64,000 nucleotides of DNA from Kribbella catacumbae DSM 19601 (GTDB taxonomy: Bacteria; Actinomycetota; Actinomycetes; Propionibacteriales; Kribbellaceae). Below are positions 53,161 to 61,668 of this stretch, one piece after another. Location: positions 19,470 to 83,469 of the forward strand of contig NZ_AQUZ01000025.1 in assembly GCF_000372465.1 (NCBI RefSeq), given 5' to 3'. How positions within the stretch are numbered: position 1 is the stretch's first letter; each line of letters begins with the position of its first letter. Below the pieces are notes generated by a model. That model had not been told where the DNA came from and searched no databases. It was given only the letters and a program-made list of their open reading frames with translations. Both the position numbers and the translations under genes were made by a program.

Positions 53161-54033
53161 ATGGACCAGACCGCCGCTGTAGTTGCCGAGATCAACGTTG
53201 CCCTAGGCACCGATTACGAGACGGTCAGACGCTTGACGGGCGGTCTGCAAGAGGGCGCGTTCGAACTGAAGAGCAAGCAAGCCCGGGTCGTGCTGAAGTG
53301 GAACGCCGACCCGGGCTGGGCTCCCCGCGTACGCCGGGCCGCCCAGCTGGTCGCCAGGGCAAGAGCGGTCGGCTACCCCACCCCGAAGTGGCTGGCCGTC
53401 GGCACCACCGCCTCCGGGCGGCCGTACCAGTTGCAGGAATTCGTCCTAGGCACGCCACTGTCGGACGCAGCTGCAATCGACAAGGCGCTGGCGGAGGAAC
53501 TAGTAGGGATCTGCGAACTGCAGCGCGACCTGGTCGACGATGAGGAGGCGACCTGGTCCGACTACGCCCGTGGCATCGTCTTCGAAGGCTGGGGCGAGAT
53601 GTGGGAGACCGTTCGCCGGTACGACGAGACGACGGCAGAGCTGATCGCCGGGTACGAACGTGCCTGCCTGCCCTATCGCGACACGGCGCTGCCTTCCAAT
53701 GACCTTGTGCACGGCGACCTCAACGTCAGCAACCTCATCCTCGACGGCGGACGAGTCGCGGGCGTGATCGACATCGAGGCCGCAAGCGGCGGGTCGAGAG
53801 CGTACGACCTCGTCTCACTGGCGGCGTCGGCGGCAAGGGACGGCGCACCCGAAGGGGTGGACGAGTACTTCTTCGAGGCGGCGCTCAAGGCTAGTGGGCG
53901 GGCCGCCACCGTGGTTTGCGCGGCGTCGGCGTACGCGAACATCGCCGCCTTCGCCTGGGAGGTCGCGCCGGAATCGCTGCCGTTGATCCAGCGGGGCGGG
54001 GCACGGCTGCTGACCTTGCTCAACGACTCCTGA
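53161..54033 (+). CDS. Aminoglycoside phosphotransferase (APH) family protein
   Basis: 290-residue kinase-like protein. The ATP lobe has ARVVLKWNADPG, and the catalytic loop is LVHGDLNVSNLIL with the metal-binding VAGVIDIEAASGG, so it is probably active. The substrate could be an antibiotic, a nucleoside or a sugar; no close match is claimed. The start is 4 bp after the aspS stop, so it shares the T-box controlled message. Confidence 0.88.
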   Translation: MDQTAAVVAEINVALGTDYETVRRLTGGLQEGAFELKSKQARVVLKWNADPGWAPRVRRAAQLVARARAVGYPTPKWLAVGTTASGRPYQLQEFVLGTPLSDAAAIDKALAEELVGICELQRDLVDDEEATWSDYARGIVFEGWGEMWETVRRYDETTAELIAGYERACLPYRDTALPSNDLVHGDLNVSNLILDGGRVAGVIDIEAASGGSRAYDLVSLAASAARDGAPEGVDEYFFEAALKASGRAATVVCAASAYANIAAFAWEVAPESLPLIQRGGARLLTLLNDS

Positions 54034-54070
54034 TCCCGGCCTGCATACCGATTCATGCATGATTGGCGGC

Positions 54071-55330
54071 ATGCTGAGTGAGGTCGAGCGGGACGTACTG
54101 GCTGCCGTGGACGACGCGCGGATCGTGGCCGATCTGCGGGAGCTGGTCCAGACACCGAGTGTGGATGGGACGGCGGCCGAGAGCGAGATCCAGGGCTGGT
54201 GTGCCGAGCGGCTCAGGAGCGTCGGGATGGAGGTCGACCACTGGCAGTTCGATCTGCCGGCGACGACCGCGGATCCTGAGTTTCCAGGCATGGAGGTCGA
54301 GCGGGCCGACGCGTGGGGTTGCGTGGGGGTGTTGCCAGGTGGCGGTACGCCCGGGCTGATCCTCAACGGGCACGTGGATGTGGTGCCGGTCGGGGAGCTG
54401 GCGCTCTGGCCCGACGGCGACCCGTTCTCTGCGCGGATCAGCGACGGCATCATGTGGGGCCGCGGCACCTGCGACATGAAGGGCGGCCTGGCGGCGATCA
54501 TCGGTGCCGTCGCCGCGATCACCTCCACCGGCGTCAGGCTGAAGAAGCCGCTAGCCGTGCACACCGTGGTCGGCGAGGAGGACGGCGGGCTTGGTGCGTT
54601 CGGGACGCTCAAGCGCGGCCACACCGGCGAAGCCTGCCTGATCGCCGAACCGACCGCGGGCGGCGTGATCCCGGCGAATGCGGGCTCCCTCACCTTCCGC
54701 CTGGAGATCCCCGGCCTCGCGACGCACGGCTCGACCCGCACCCGGGGCGTCAGCGCGATCGAGAAGTTCGCGGTCGTCCAGCAGGCCCTGACCGCGCTGG
54801 AGATCGAGCGCAACCTCGACCCGCACCCGCTGCTCAAGCACCTCGACCTGGCCAACCCACTCTCGGTCGGCACCATCCACGCCGGCGACTGGGCCAGCAC
54901 TGTCCCCGACCTGCTCGTCGCAGAGGGCCGGTACGGCGTACGGCTGGGTGAGCCGGTCGCCGAAGCCCGGCAAGCCCTTGAGCAGGCGATCGCCAAGGCG
55001 TGTGCCGCCGACGACTGGCTACGCGATCACCCGGTCAAGGTCAGCTGGCCCGGCGGGGTGTTCGCGTCCGGACTGCTACCGGAGGGCGACCCGCTGCTGG
55101 ACGACACACTGCACGCGGCCACTGACGCCGGCGCTACCGGCGTACCGGAGGTGAAGGGTGGCCCGTATGGCTCGGATCTGCGGCAGTACACCGCTGCTGG
55201 CATCCCGACCCTGCAGTACGGGCCTGGCGACGTCCGGTACGCCCACGCCATGGACGAGCACGTGTCGCTCGCTGAGGTACTCCACTGCGCCCGCGCCTAC
55301 GCCCTACTCGCACTACGCCGCTGCAGCTAA
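54071..55330 (+). CDS. M20 family metallopeptidase (ArgE/DapE-like)
   Basis: 419-residue dinuclear zinc hydrolase. Metal and catalytic motifs: LNGHVDVVPVG, WGRGTCDMKGG (bridging Asp), VGEEDGG (catalytic Glu) and a C-terminal YAHAMDEHVSL His. It removes an acyl or peptide group from an amino acid substrate, as acetylornithine deacetylase or succinyl-diaminopimelate desuccinylase relatives do. An upstream ATG at 54059 would add four residues; neither has a clear ribosome site. Confidence 0.92.
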   Translation: MLSEVERDVLAAVDDARIVADLRELVQTPSVDGTAAESEIQGWCAERLRSVGMEVDHWQFDLPATTADPEFPGMEVERADAWGCVGVLPGGGTPGLILNGHVDVVPVGELALWPDGDPFSARISDGIMWGRGTCDMKGGLAAIIGAVAAITSTGVRLKKPLAVHTVVGEEDGGLGAFGTLKRGHTGEACLIAEPTAGGVIPANAGSLTFRLEIPGLATHGSTRTRGVSAIEKFAVVQQALTALEIERNLDPHPLLKHLDLANPLSVGTIHAGDWASTVPDLLVAEGRYGVRLGEPVAEARQALEQAIAKACAADDWLRDHPVKVSWPGGVFASGLLPEGDPLLDDTLHAATDAGATGVPEVKGGPYGSDLRQYTAAGIPTLQYGPGDVRYAHAMDEHVSLAEVLHCARAYALLALRRCS

Positions 55331-55433
55331 CCTCACGGCGTCCAGCCCCGTATCACCCGGGGCTGCGTGGTCTTGGTTGTGGCCTCCGTCGCACTCGGGA
55401 ATAGCCCTCCGGGGGCAGGAGTTCCCAATACAC

Positions 55434-56159
55434 ATGCGTATTGATATCTGGTCCGACGTCGTCTGCCCGTGGTGCTACATCGGCAAGCGCCGGCTGGAAC
55501 AAGCCCTGACGGAGTCCGGCGACCAGGCCGAGATCGTCTGGCACAGCTTCCAGCTCGACCCGTCGTCCACCAACGACGACCCGCGCCCCCTCGACGTCCG
55601 GCTGGGCGAGAAGTACGGCCGCGGTCCCGAGTGGGGCAAGCAGGCCAACGCGCACGTGACCACGACGGCCGCGGAGCTCGGACTGGAGTTCCACCTGGAG
55701 GACGCCAAGTCCGCCAACACCGTCGACGCCCACCGCCTCCTGCACCTCGCTCTCGAGCTCGCCAAGGCCGGCGACGTACCGGCTGACACGCAGAGCCGCC
55801 TCAAGGAGCGCTTCCTCAAGGCCTACTTCACCGACGGCCTCCCGGTCGGCGACCACCCGACGCTCACCAAACTGGCGGTCGAGGTCGGCCTCCCAGAAGA
55901 CCAGGTCGCCGACGTGCTTGCCAGTACGGCGTACGCGGACGACGTCGCCGCCGACCAGGCCCAGGCCCTCGCGTACGGCGCCAACGGGGTGCCCTTCTTC
56001 GTGATCGACCAGAAGTACGGCGTGAGCGGCGCCCAGCCGGTCGAGGTGTTCCAGGAGGCGATCCGGCGGGCCAACGCCGAGCGTCAGCCGGTCACCCTGA
56101 TCAGCACGCCCGGGACGACTGACGACGCCGCCTGCGGGCCCGACGGCTGCGCGATTTGA
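55434..56159 (+). CDS. DsbA family oxidoreductase (FrnE-like)
   Basis: 241-residue cytoplasmic thioredoxin-fold protein: IDIWSDVVCPWCYIGKRRLE with active-site CPWC, a helical insertion (about 60-150) and the cis-Pro loop GANGVPFFVIDQKYGVSGAQ. A C-terminal Cys pair (ACGPDGCAI) is present, as in FrnE-type members tied to thiol redox or polyketide steps. No signal peptide. GGCAGGAG lies before the ATG, which was chosen over longer readings by the family N terminus. Confidence 0.93.
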   Translation: MRIDIWSDVVCPWCYIGKRRLEQALTESGDQAEIVWHSFQLDPSSTNDDPRPLDVRLGEKYGRGPEWGKQANAHVTTTAAELGLEFHLEDAKSANTVDAHRLLHLALELAKAGDVPADTQSRLKERFLKAYFTDGLPVGDHPTLTKLAVEVGLPEDQVADVLASTAYADDVAADQAQALAYGANGVPFFVIDQKYGVSGAQPVEVFQEAIRRANAERQPVTLISTPGTTDDAACGPDGCAI

Positions 56160-56226
56160 GCCTGGGTACAAGACACACGGGCACTTGGTGCCTCACCGGG
56201 ATTGTCGGACCAGGTAAGAAGGAGAC

Positions 56227-56817
56227 ATGACTGTCGTGCGTGCACTGGCCAGGCCGTTGCTGTCGACCATCTTCGTTGTTCAGGGCGCGAAGGCGATCCG
56301 GGACCCCGAGCCGCACGTAGCGAAGGCGAAGCCGGTCGCCGACCGGTTCGTCCCGCTGGTCCGGAAGGTGGCGCCACCGCAGATCGGCGACCGGATCCCG
56401 GAGAGTACTGCGAACCTGGTACGCCTCAACGGCGCTGCCCAGGTGCTCGCCGGGCTCGCGCTCGCGACCGGTAAGGGACGCCGCCTCGGCGCCGTCGTCC
56501 TGGCTGGGTCGCTGGTGCCGACGACGCTGGCCGGGCATTCGTTCTGGCAGGAGTCCGACAAGGGCGTCCGGGCGGCCCAGAAGGTCCAGTTCATGAAGAA
56601 CCTCGGGCTGATGGGCGGCCTGCTGCTCGCGGCCGTCGACACCGAGGGCAAGCCGGGTGTCGTCTGGCGCGCCAGTCACGGCGCGAAGGCGGCGAAGCGC
56701 GAGACCAAGCGCGGAGCCCGGCTCGCGAAGCGGGAGACGAAGCAGCTCGCCCGCGCGGCCAAGCGCGAGGCGAAGCACGCGGCGCACTTCGCGAAGGCCG
56801 AGCTCCCGTTCGGCTGA
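56227..56817 (+). CDS. DoxX family membrane protein with basic tail
   Basis: 196 residues. DoxX part (1-145): LSTIFVVQGAKAIRDP, RLNGAAQVLAGLALATG, LAGHSFWQE, four membrane helices. The last 50 residues are an unusual run of charged helical repeats (AKRETKRGARLAKRETKQLA) that would lie on the cytoplasmic side and could contact nucleic acid or the membrane. DoxX proteins take part in thiol and oxidative stress defence in mycobacteria. A family A hairpin repeat starts 13 bp after the stop. Confidence 0.85.
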   Translation: MTVVRALARPLLSTIFVVQGAKAIRDPEPHVAKAKPVADRFVPLVRKVAPPQIGDRIPESTANLVRLNGAAQVLAGLALATGKGRRLGAVVLAGSLVPTTLAGHSFWQESDKGVRAAQKVQFMKNLGLMGGLLLAAVDTEGKPGVVWRASHGAKAAKRETKRGARLAKRETKQLARAAKREAKHAAHFAKAELPFG

Positions 56818-56829
56818 TCCCGGGCGAAC

Positions 56830-56931
56830 TGTCCCGATCGACAGGACATAGTCCCCATACCGCGGGCAGGCGCCGCCCCCGTGAGCGTGACAGCCGACCG
56901 ATCGGACGACTATGTCCTGTCGGTCGGGACA
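56830..56931. repeat. Dispersed hairpin repeat, family A, copy 2
   Basis: 102 bp, arms 56830-56852 and 56909-56931 pairing 22 of 23 (the one change gives a G-U in plus-strand RNA), centre of 56 bp with CGTGAGCGT at 56880-56888. Orientation is opposite to copy 1 at 6421. It lies between the tandem doxX and aroA genes. Confidence 0.9.
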
Positions 56932-56968
56932 GCCCGGCCGCTGAGGCATGCCCTAGGCTCGTGGCGGG

Positions 56969-58279
56969 ATGACACGCAGAGCTGGGAGTGAGATGGCAGG
57001 GAGTGGGATGGCAGGACAGCAGGGCTGGCCGGCGCCGCTGGCCGAGGGTGCGATCAGCGGTCGGGTGACCGTGCCCGGATCGAAGTCGATCAGCAACCGG
57101 GCACTCGTGCTCGCCGCGATCGCCGACGGTCCGTCCACGCTGTCCGGGCTGCTGGTGGCCCGCGACACGGACCTGATGCGCTCCGCCCTCGTCTCCCTCG
57201 GCGTAGGCATCACCGAAACCGACGGCCTGGTCACCGTGACTCCCGGCTCACTCAAGGGCCCGGCAAGCGTCGACTGCGGCCTAGCCGGCACCGTGATGCG
57301 CTTCGTCCCGCCGGTGGCCGCGCTGGCCGACGGCGAGATCGCCTTCGACGGCGACGCCTACGCCCGCGAGCGCCCGATGAACGTGATCCTCGGCGCGCTG
57401 CGCACCCTCGGCGTCCAGATCGAGGACCACGGCACCGGCCGGATGCCGTACTCCGTGAGCGGGTCCGGAGCGGTTCGCGGCGGCAAGGTGACCCTGGACG
57501 CGTCCGGGTCGAGCCAGTTCGTCTCGGCGCTGCTGCTCGCCGGCACCCGGTACGACGAAGGCGTGGACATCCTGCACGACGGCAAGCCTGTCCCGTCCCA
57601 GCCGCACCTCGACATGTCCGTCGCGATGCTCCGCGAGCGTGGCGTCCAGGTCGATGACAGCGAACCCAACCGCTGGATCGTTGCCCCCGGCCCCATCCAC
57701 GCACTCGACACCGCGATCGAGCCCGACCTGTCCAACGCGGCACCCTTCCTGGCCGCCGCGGTCATCACCGGTGGCGAGGTGACCGTGACCGGCTGGCCGG
57801 AACGGACCACGCAACCGGGTGGCCAGCTGCCCGACATCTTCACCCGCTTCGGCGCCGAGGTTTCGCTCACCGACGGCGACCTGACCGTCCGCGGCACCGG
57901 CCGGGTCCAGGGCGTCGACCTCGACCTGAGCGAGGTGGGCGAGCTGACGCCGGTGCTCGCCGCTGTCGCCGCGCTCGCCGACGGACCGTCGTACCTGCGA
58001 GGGATCGCGCATCTGCGCAACCACGAGACGGACCGGCTGGCCGCGCTCGAGACCGAGCTGAACGCGCTCGGCGGCGACGTCAATCAGACTCCCGACGGGC
58101 TGGAGATCCGCCCGAAACCCTTGCACGGTGGGCTTTTCGGCACCTACCACGATCACCGGATGGCGCACGCCGCGGCCGTCCTCGGGCTCGCGGTCTCCGG
58201 TCTGGAGATCGAGAACATCGCAACGACGGCCAAAACGCTGCCGGAGTTCCCGGATCTCTGGTCGGCGCTGGTGAGCTGA
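56969..58279 (+). CDS. aroA: 3-phosphoshikimate 1-carboxyvinyltransferase (EPSP synthase)
   Basis: 436-residue shikimate pathway enzyme joining shikimate 3-phosphate and PEP. Hallmarks: VPGSKSISNRALVLAA, LAGTVMRFVPPVAAL, RERPMNVILGAL, SGSSQFVSALLLAG and HRMAHAAAVLGL, with the final YHDHRMA Asp/His. Residues 1-25 form a variable leader; starts at 56969, 56993 or 57008 are possible. It is followed with overlap (TGATG) by rsgA, the same pair as in Mycobacterium. Confidence 0.97.
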   Translation: MTRRAGSEMAGSGMAGQQGWPAPLAEGAISGRVTVPGSKSISNRALVLAAIADGPSTLSGLLVARDTDLMRSALVSLGVGITETDGLVTVTPGSLKGPASVDCGLAGTVMRFVPPVAALADGEIAFDGDAYARERPMNVILGALRTLGVQIEDHGTGRMPYSVSGSGAVRGGKVTLDASGSSQFVSALLLAGTRYDEGVDILHDGKPVPSQPHLDMSVAMLRERGVQVDDSEPNRWIVAPGPIHALDTAIEPDLSNAAPFLAAAVITGGEVTVTGWPERTTQPGGQLPDIFTRFGAEVSLTDGDLTVRGTGRVQGVDLDLSEVGELTPVLAAVAALADGPSYLRGIAHLRNHETDRLAALETELNALGGDVNQTPDGLEIRPKPLHGGLFGTYHDHRMAHAAAVLGLAVSGLEIENIATTAKTLPEFPDLWSALVS

Positions 58280-59271
58280 TGTCGCGGTACGACGAAGAAG
58301 CCAAGTACGACCGTCCCAAGCGCCGGACCCGGCCGCGGACCAAGGACCGGCCGACCTACGACGACGCCGTGATCGGGTTCGTCATCACCCGCGACCGCGG
58401 CCGCTACACCTGCTGGGTCGGGGAATCGGACCGGGTCGTGACGGCGATGAAGGCGCGTCAGCTCGGCCGTAAGGGCGTCATCGTCGGCGACATGGTCAAG
58501 CTCGATGGCGATTCCACCGGCGACAAGGACACCCTGGCCCGGATCGTCGAGGTCCTCCCCCGCAAGACGCTGCTGCGCCGGTCCGCCGATGACGACGACC
58601 CGATCGAGCGGCCGCTGGTCGCCAACGCGGACCAACTCGTCATCGTCGTCTCCGTGGCGAACCCGGAACCGCGGACCCGCCTGATCGACCGGTTCCTGGT
58701 CGCGGCGTACGACGCCGGCATGCGGCCTCTGCTGTGTCTGACCAAGACCGATCTGGCCGACCCGGATCCGCTACTTTCGATCTACCGGCCGCTCGGCGTC
58801 GAGTCTGTCGCCACCCAGCGCGACGGCGATCTCAGCGAACTGGCCGAGCAGTTGCGCGACCGGACCAGCATGATGGTGGGCCACTCGGGCGTGGGGAAGT
58901 CGACGCTGGTCAACGCGTTGGTGCCTGGTACGAACCGCGCGATCGGCGTGGTGAACGACAACACCGGTCGCGGCCGGCACACGTCGACCAGCGCGCTGCT
59001 GCTTCGGTTGCCCGACGGTGGCTGGATCGTGGACACGCCGGGAATCCGGTCGTTCGGGCTGGCGCACGTCCAGCCGGACCAGCTGATCAACGCGTTCGGC
59101 GACCTGGCCGACGAGACCCGCGACTGCCCGCGCGGCTGCACGCACTCCGAGACCGAGCCGAACTGCGCCCTGGACGAAGCAGTCACCGCGGGCCGCGTCG
59201 ACGCCGAACGGGTCGCCTCCTTCCGCCGCCTCCTGGCCAGCCGCGAGGGCCGCGATCTAGAGACGGGTTAG
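58279..59271 (+). CDS. rsgA: Ribosome small-subunit-dependent GTPase A
   Basis: 330-residue circularly permuted GTPase that aids 30S maturation. Order of motifs: G4 LTKTDLAD, G1 GHSGVGKSTLVNAL, G3 DTPGIRSFG, preceded by an OB-fold (about 30-100) and followed by the zinc motif CPRGCTHSETEPNC. The N terminus is basic (RPKRRTRPRTK). Start overlaps aroA by one base. A family B hairpin begins directly after the stop codon. Confidence 0.96.
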   Translation: MSRYDEEAKYDRPKRRTRPRTKDRPTYDDAVIGFVITRDRGRYTCWVGESDRVVTAMKARQLGRKGVIVGDMVKLDGDSTGDKDTLARIVEVLPRKTLLRRSADDDDPIERPLVANADQLVIVVSVANPEPRTRLIDRFLVAAYDAGMRPLLCLTKTDLADPDPLLSIYRPLGVESVATQRDGDLSELAEQLRDRTSMMVGHSGVGKSTLVNALVPGTNRAIGVVNDNTGRGRHTSTSALLLRLPDGGWIVDTPGIRSFGLAHVQPDQLINAFGDLADETRDCPRGCTHSETEPNCALDEAVTAGRVDAERVASFRRLLASREGRDLETG

Positions 59272-59375
59272 CCGGACCGCCACCACTCATAAACCTCGTC
59301 CAGAGCCGCTGCACCGAGCGCCTCCAGGCGGCGCACTGCCTGCCCGAGCTGGGTTTGTGAGTGGTGGCGGTCCGG
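59272..59375. repeat. Dispersed hairpin repeat, family B, copy 3
   Basis: 104 bp, arms 59272-59295 and 59352-59375 pairing 23 of 24 (left arm CCGGACCGCCACCACTCATA), core CGCCTCCAGGCG at 59319-59330. It begins at the base after the rsgA stop and ends 9 bp before the stop of a convergent gene. Confidence 0.88.
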
Positions 59376-59384
59376 GCACTCGGG

Positions 59385-59879
59385 CTACTTCGGTGGGAGC
59401 TGACCGTCCCAGACAGCCCTGGCGCCGGCGTCACCCGTGCGAATCGTCTGAATGATCACCAGGACGCCGACCACCACGATCGCCGCGCTGACCACCAGTT
59501 CCAGCGGGCGGCTCTTGGTTGGCTTGGCACCCTTTCCGCTCGCCAGCGCGGACGGCCCGCCGAGCAGCAGGTACGCCGCCACCGCGATGACCGCGAAGGC
59601 CAGCACGAACCAGAACAGCAGATTGCCACGATCCTGGTGGACCTTGACCAGTGGCTGCAGTTGCGGGACCGCGGCAACGAACGCCTCGCCGCTCTCCTTC
59701 GCGACGTAGGCGCAGACCAGTGCCCCGAGCCCGAGTAGCAGCGTCGGCCAGCGCAGCAGCCAGCGCCACTTGGGCACCAGCGCGAACACGATCGCGGTGA
59801 CCGCGGCGACCGGCAGCACCAGGACCGTCAGGTGAATCACCAGAACGTGTAGTGGAAGATCCCCGAAGCGCTCGAACAT
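59385..59879 (-). CDS. DUF2231 membrane protein
   Basis: 164 residues with four membrane helices: LPLHVLVIHLTVLVLPVAAV, WPTLLLGLGALVCAYVA, LLFWFVLAFAVIAVAAYLLL and LVVSAAIVVVGVLVII. The early His residues in LPLHVLVIHL and later VKVHQDRGN are the conserved histidines of DUF2231 proteins, some of which are predicted haem or copper binders. Function unknown. Confidence 0.85.
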   Translation of the reverse strand: MFERFGDLPLHVLVIHLTVLVLPVAAVTAIVFALVPKWRWLLRWPTLLLGLGALVCAYVAKESGEAFVAAVPQLQPLVKVHQDRGNLLFWFVLAFAVIAVAAYLLLGGPSALASGKGAKPTKSRPLELVVSAAIVVVGVLVIIQTIRTGDAGARAVWDGQLPPK

Positions 59880-60029
59880 GACGCCTCCAGCAGTCGATGT
59901 GTCCTAACACTAGTGTCACGTTCAACCACCCCGGATGGTTCAACCCACCCCGATACCGACCCGCAACCTTGACGCCCGCGGTACGGGCTCACCTGTTGAG
60001 TGGTCAGGCGGCAGGTTAGCCTTCCGGCT

Positions 60030-60812
60030 ATGCCCTCGCACACCGACGACTTGCGGCTCGCCCACATCCTGGCGGACGACGCCGACTCCACCACGATGGA
60101 CCGTTACAAGGCGCTCGACCTCCACGTCGCCACCAAGCCGGACCTCACCCCGGTGAGCGAGTCCGACCGCAAGGTCGAGGACGTGATGCGCAAGACGCTG
60201 GCCCGGGCCCGGCCGCGGGACGCGTTCGTCGGCGAGGAGGAGGGCACCACCGGCTGGGGTGTCCGCCGCTGGGTGGTCGACCCGATCGACGGCACCAAGA
60301 ACTACATCCGCGGCGTGCCGGTCTGGGCCACCCTGATCAGCCTGATGATCGAGGACCAGGTTGTCGTCGGAGTCGTCTCGGCGCCGGCCCTCGGCAGGCG
60401 CTGGTGGGCGTCGTACGGCGACGGCGCGTGGACCGGGCGCGCGCTGATGTCCGCCCAGCCGTGCCGGGTCAGCGACGTCTCGTCGATCGATGATGCCTCG
60501 CTGTCCTACTCCTCGCTCAAGGGCTGGGAGAAGCTCGGCAAGTTGGACCAGTTCGCCGACCTGATGGAGTCGGCCTGGCGGACCCGCGCGTACGGCGACT
60601 TCTGGTCCTACATGCTCGTCGCGGAAGGCGCCGTCGACATCGCGGCCGAGCCCGAGCTCAACCTGTACGACATGGCCGCGCTGGCGATCATCGTCGACGA
60701 GGCCGGCGGCAAGTTCACCTCGCTCGACGGCGTCCCCGGCCCCAACGGCGCCAACGCCGTAGCCACCAACGGCCGCCTGCACGCCGAGGTACTCGAACGC
60801 CTGCAACGCTGA
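60030..60812 (+). CDS. hisN: Histidinol-phosphatase (IMPase family)
   Basis: 260-residue Mg2+-dependent phosphatase. Motifs: FVGEEEGTTGWG (Glu ligands), VVDPIDGTKNYIRGVPVWA and the last-motif Asp in LNLYDMAALAIIVDEAGG. VATKPDLTPVSESDRKVE near the start and VWATLISLM match actinobacterial HisN, which carries out the penultimate histidine step. ATG 60030 gives the family length; it lacks a strong ribosome site. No other his genes are in the window. Confidence 0.92.
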   Translation: MPSHTDDLRLAHILADDADSTTMDRYKALDLHVATKPDLTPVSESDRKVEDVMRKTLARARPRDAFVGEEEGTTGWGVRRWVVDPIDGTKNYIRGVPVWATLISLMIEDQVVVGVVSAPALGRRWWASYGDGAWTGRALMSAQPCRVSDVSSIDDASLSYSSLKGWEKLGKLDQFADLMESAWRTRAYGDFWSYMLVAEGAVDIAAEPELNLYDMAALAIIVDEAGGKFTSLDGVPGPNGANAVATNGRLHAEVLERLQR

Positions 60813-60861
60813 TCGCCTAGAGTAGTCAGGGTCGGACTAGCCGTATCGGAAGGACTGCAGC

Positions 60862-61668
60862 GTGGCCGAAGAAGGCGTTGTCATTCCCGGCGTCGACACG
60901 ACCAAGCCGAGTATCGCGCGGACCTACGACTACCTGCTCGGCGGCAAGGACAACTTCGCCGTCGACCGGGCGCTCGGGGACCGCTTCATCACCGGTCTGC
61001 CAGGCTCGCAGGCGATCGCGTTCGACAACCGCGGCGCACTGATCCGCGCGGTTCGCGAGATCGTCCGGACCACCAGGGTGCGCCAGTTCCTCGACCTGGG
61101 CAGCGGGCTGCCGACGGCTGACAACGTGCACCAGGTCGCCCAGCGGCACGCGCCCGAGACCAAGGTCGTGTACGTCGACAACGATCCGGTCGTGCTCGCG
61201 CACGGCCGGGCGCTGCTCGCCGAGAACGAGAACACCGCCGTCGTCCAGGCCGACCTGCGCGAGCCGAAGACGATCTACGACAACCCCGGCACGAACGCGC
61301 TGATCGACTTCGGCAAGCCCGTCGCGATCATCCTGAGCGCGGTGCTGCATCACCTCAACGACAACGAGGACCCGGCTGCCGTCGTGCGGTTCTGGTACGA
61401 CCGGGTGCCGTCCGGCAGCTACTTCTTCATCAGCCACTTCCGCAGCGAGAACGATCCGCGCAGCGCCGAGATGCAGGAGATGCTGCAGGGCTCGCTCGGC
61501 CGCGGCCGGTGGCGTACCGACGAGGAGATCCTGGCGCTGTTCGGTGACGGCCTGACCGTGGCCGAGCCGGGCATCGTGCCGGCCGTCGAGTGGCGTCCGG
61601 AGCAGCCGGTCGACGACCTCAGCGACTGGTCCCGGCTGATCGCGGCGGCCCTGGCCGTCAAGCCTTGA
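60862..61668 (+). CDS. SAM-dependent methyltransferase (PF04672/DUF574 type)
   Basis: 268-residue methyltransferase of the actinobacterial S-adenosyl methyltransferase family. It starts with the family's PSIARTYDYLLGGKDNFAVD, has the SAM site FLDLGSGLPTADNVHQ and VVYVDNDPVVL, and ILSAVLHHLND. The substrate of this large family is generally unknown. GTG start with GGAAGGA upstream. Its 3' end overlaps the convergent MFS gene by 11 bp. Confidence 0.92.
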   Translation: MAEEGVVIPGVDTTKPSIARTYDYLLGGKDNFAVDRALGDRFITGLPGSQAIAFDNRGALIRAVREIVRTTRVRQFLDLGSGLPTADNVHQVAQRHAPETKVVYVDNDPVVLAHGRALLAENENTAVVQADLREPKTIYDNPGTNALIDFGKPVAIILSAVLHHLNDNEDPAAVVRFWYDRVPSGSYFFISHFRSENDPRSAEMQEMLQGSLGRGRWRTDEEILALFGDGLTVAEPGIVPAVEWRPEQPVDDLSDWSRLIAAALAVKP

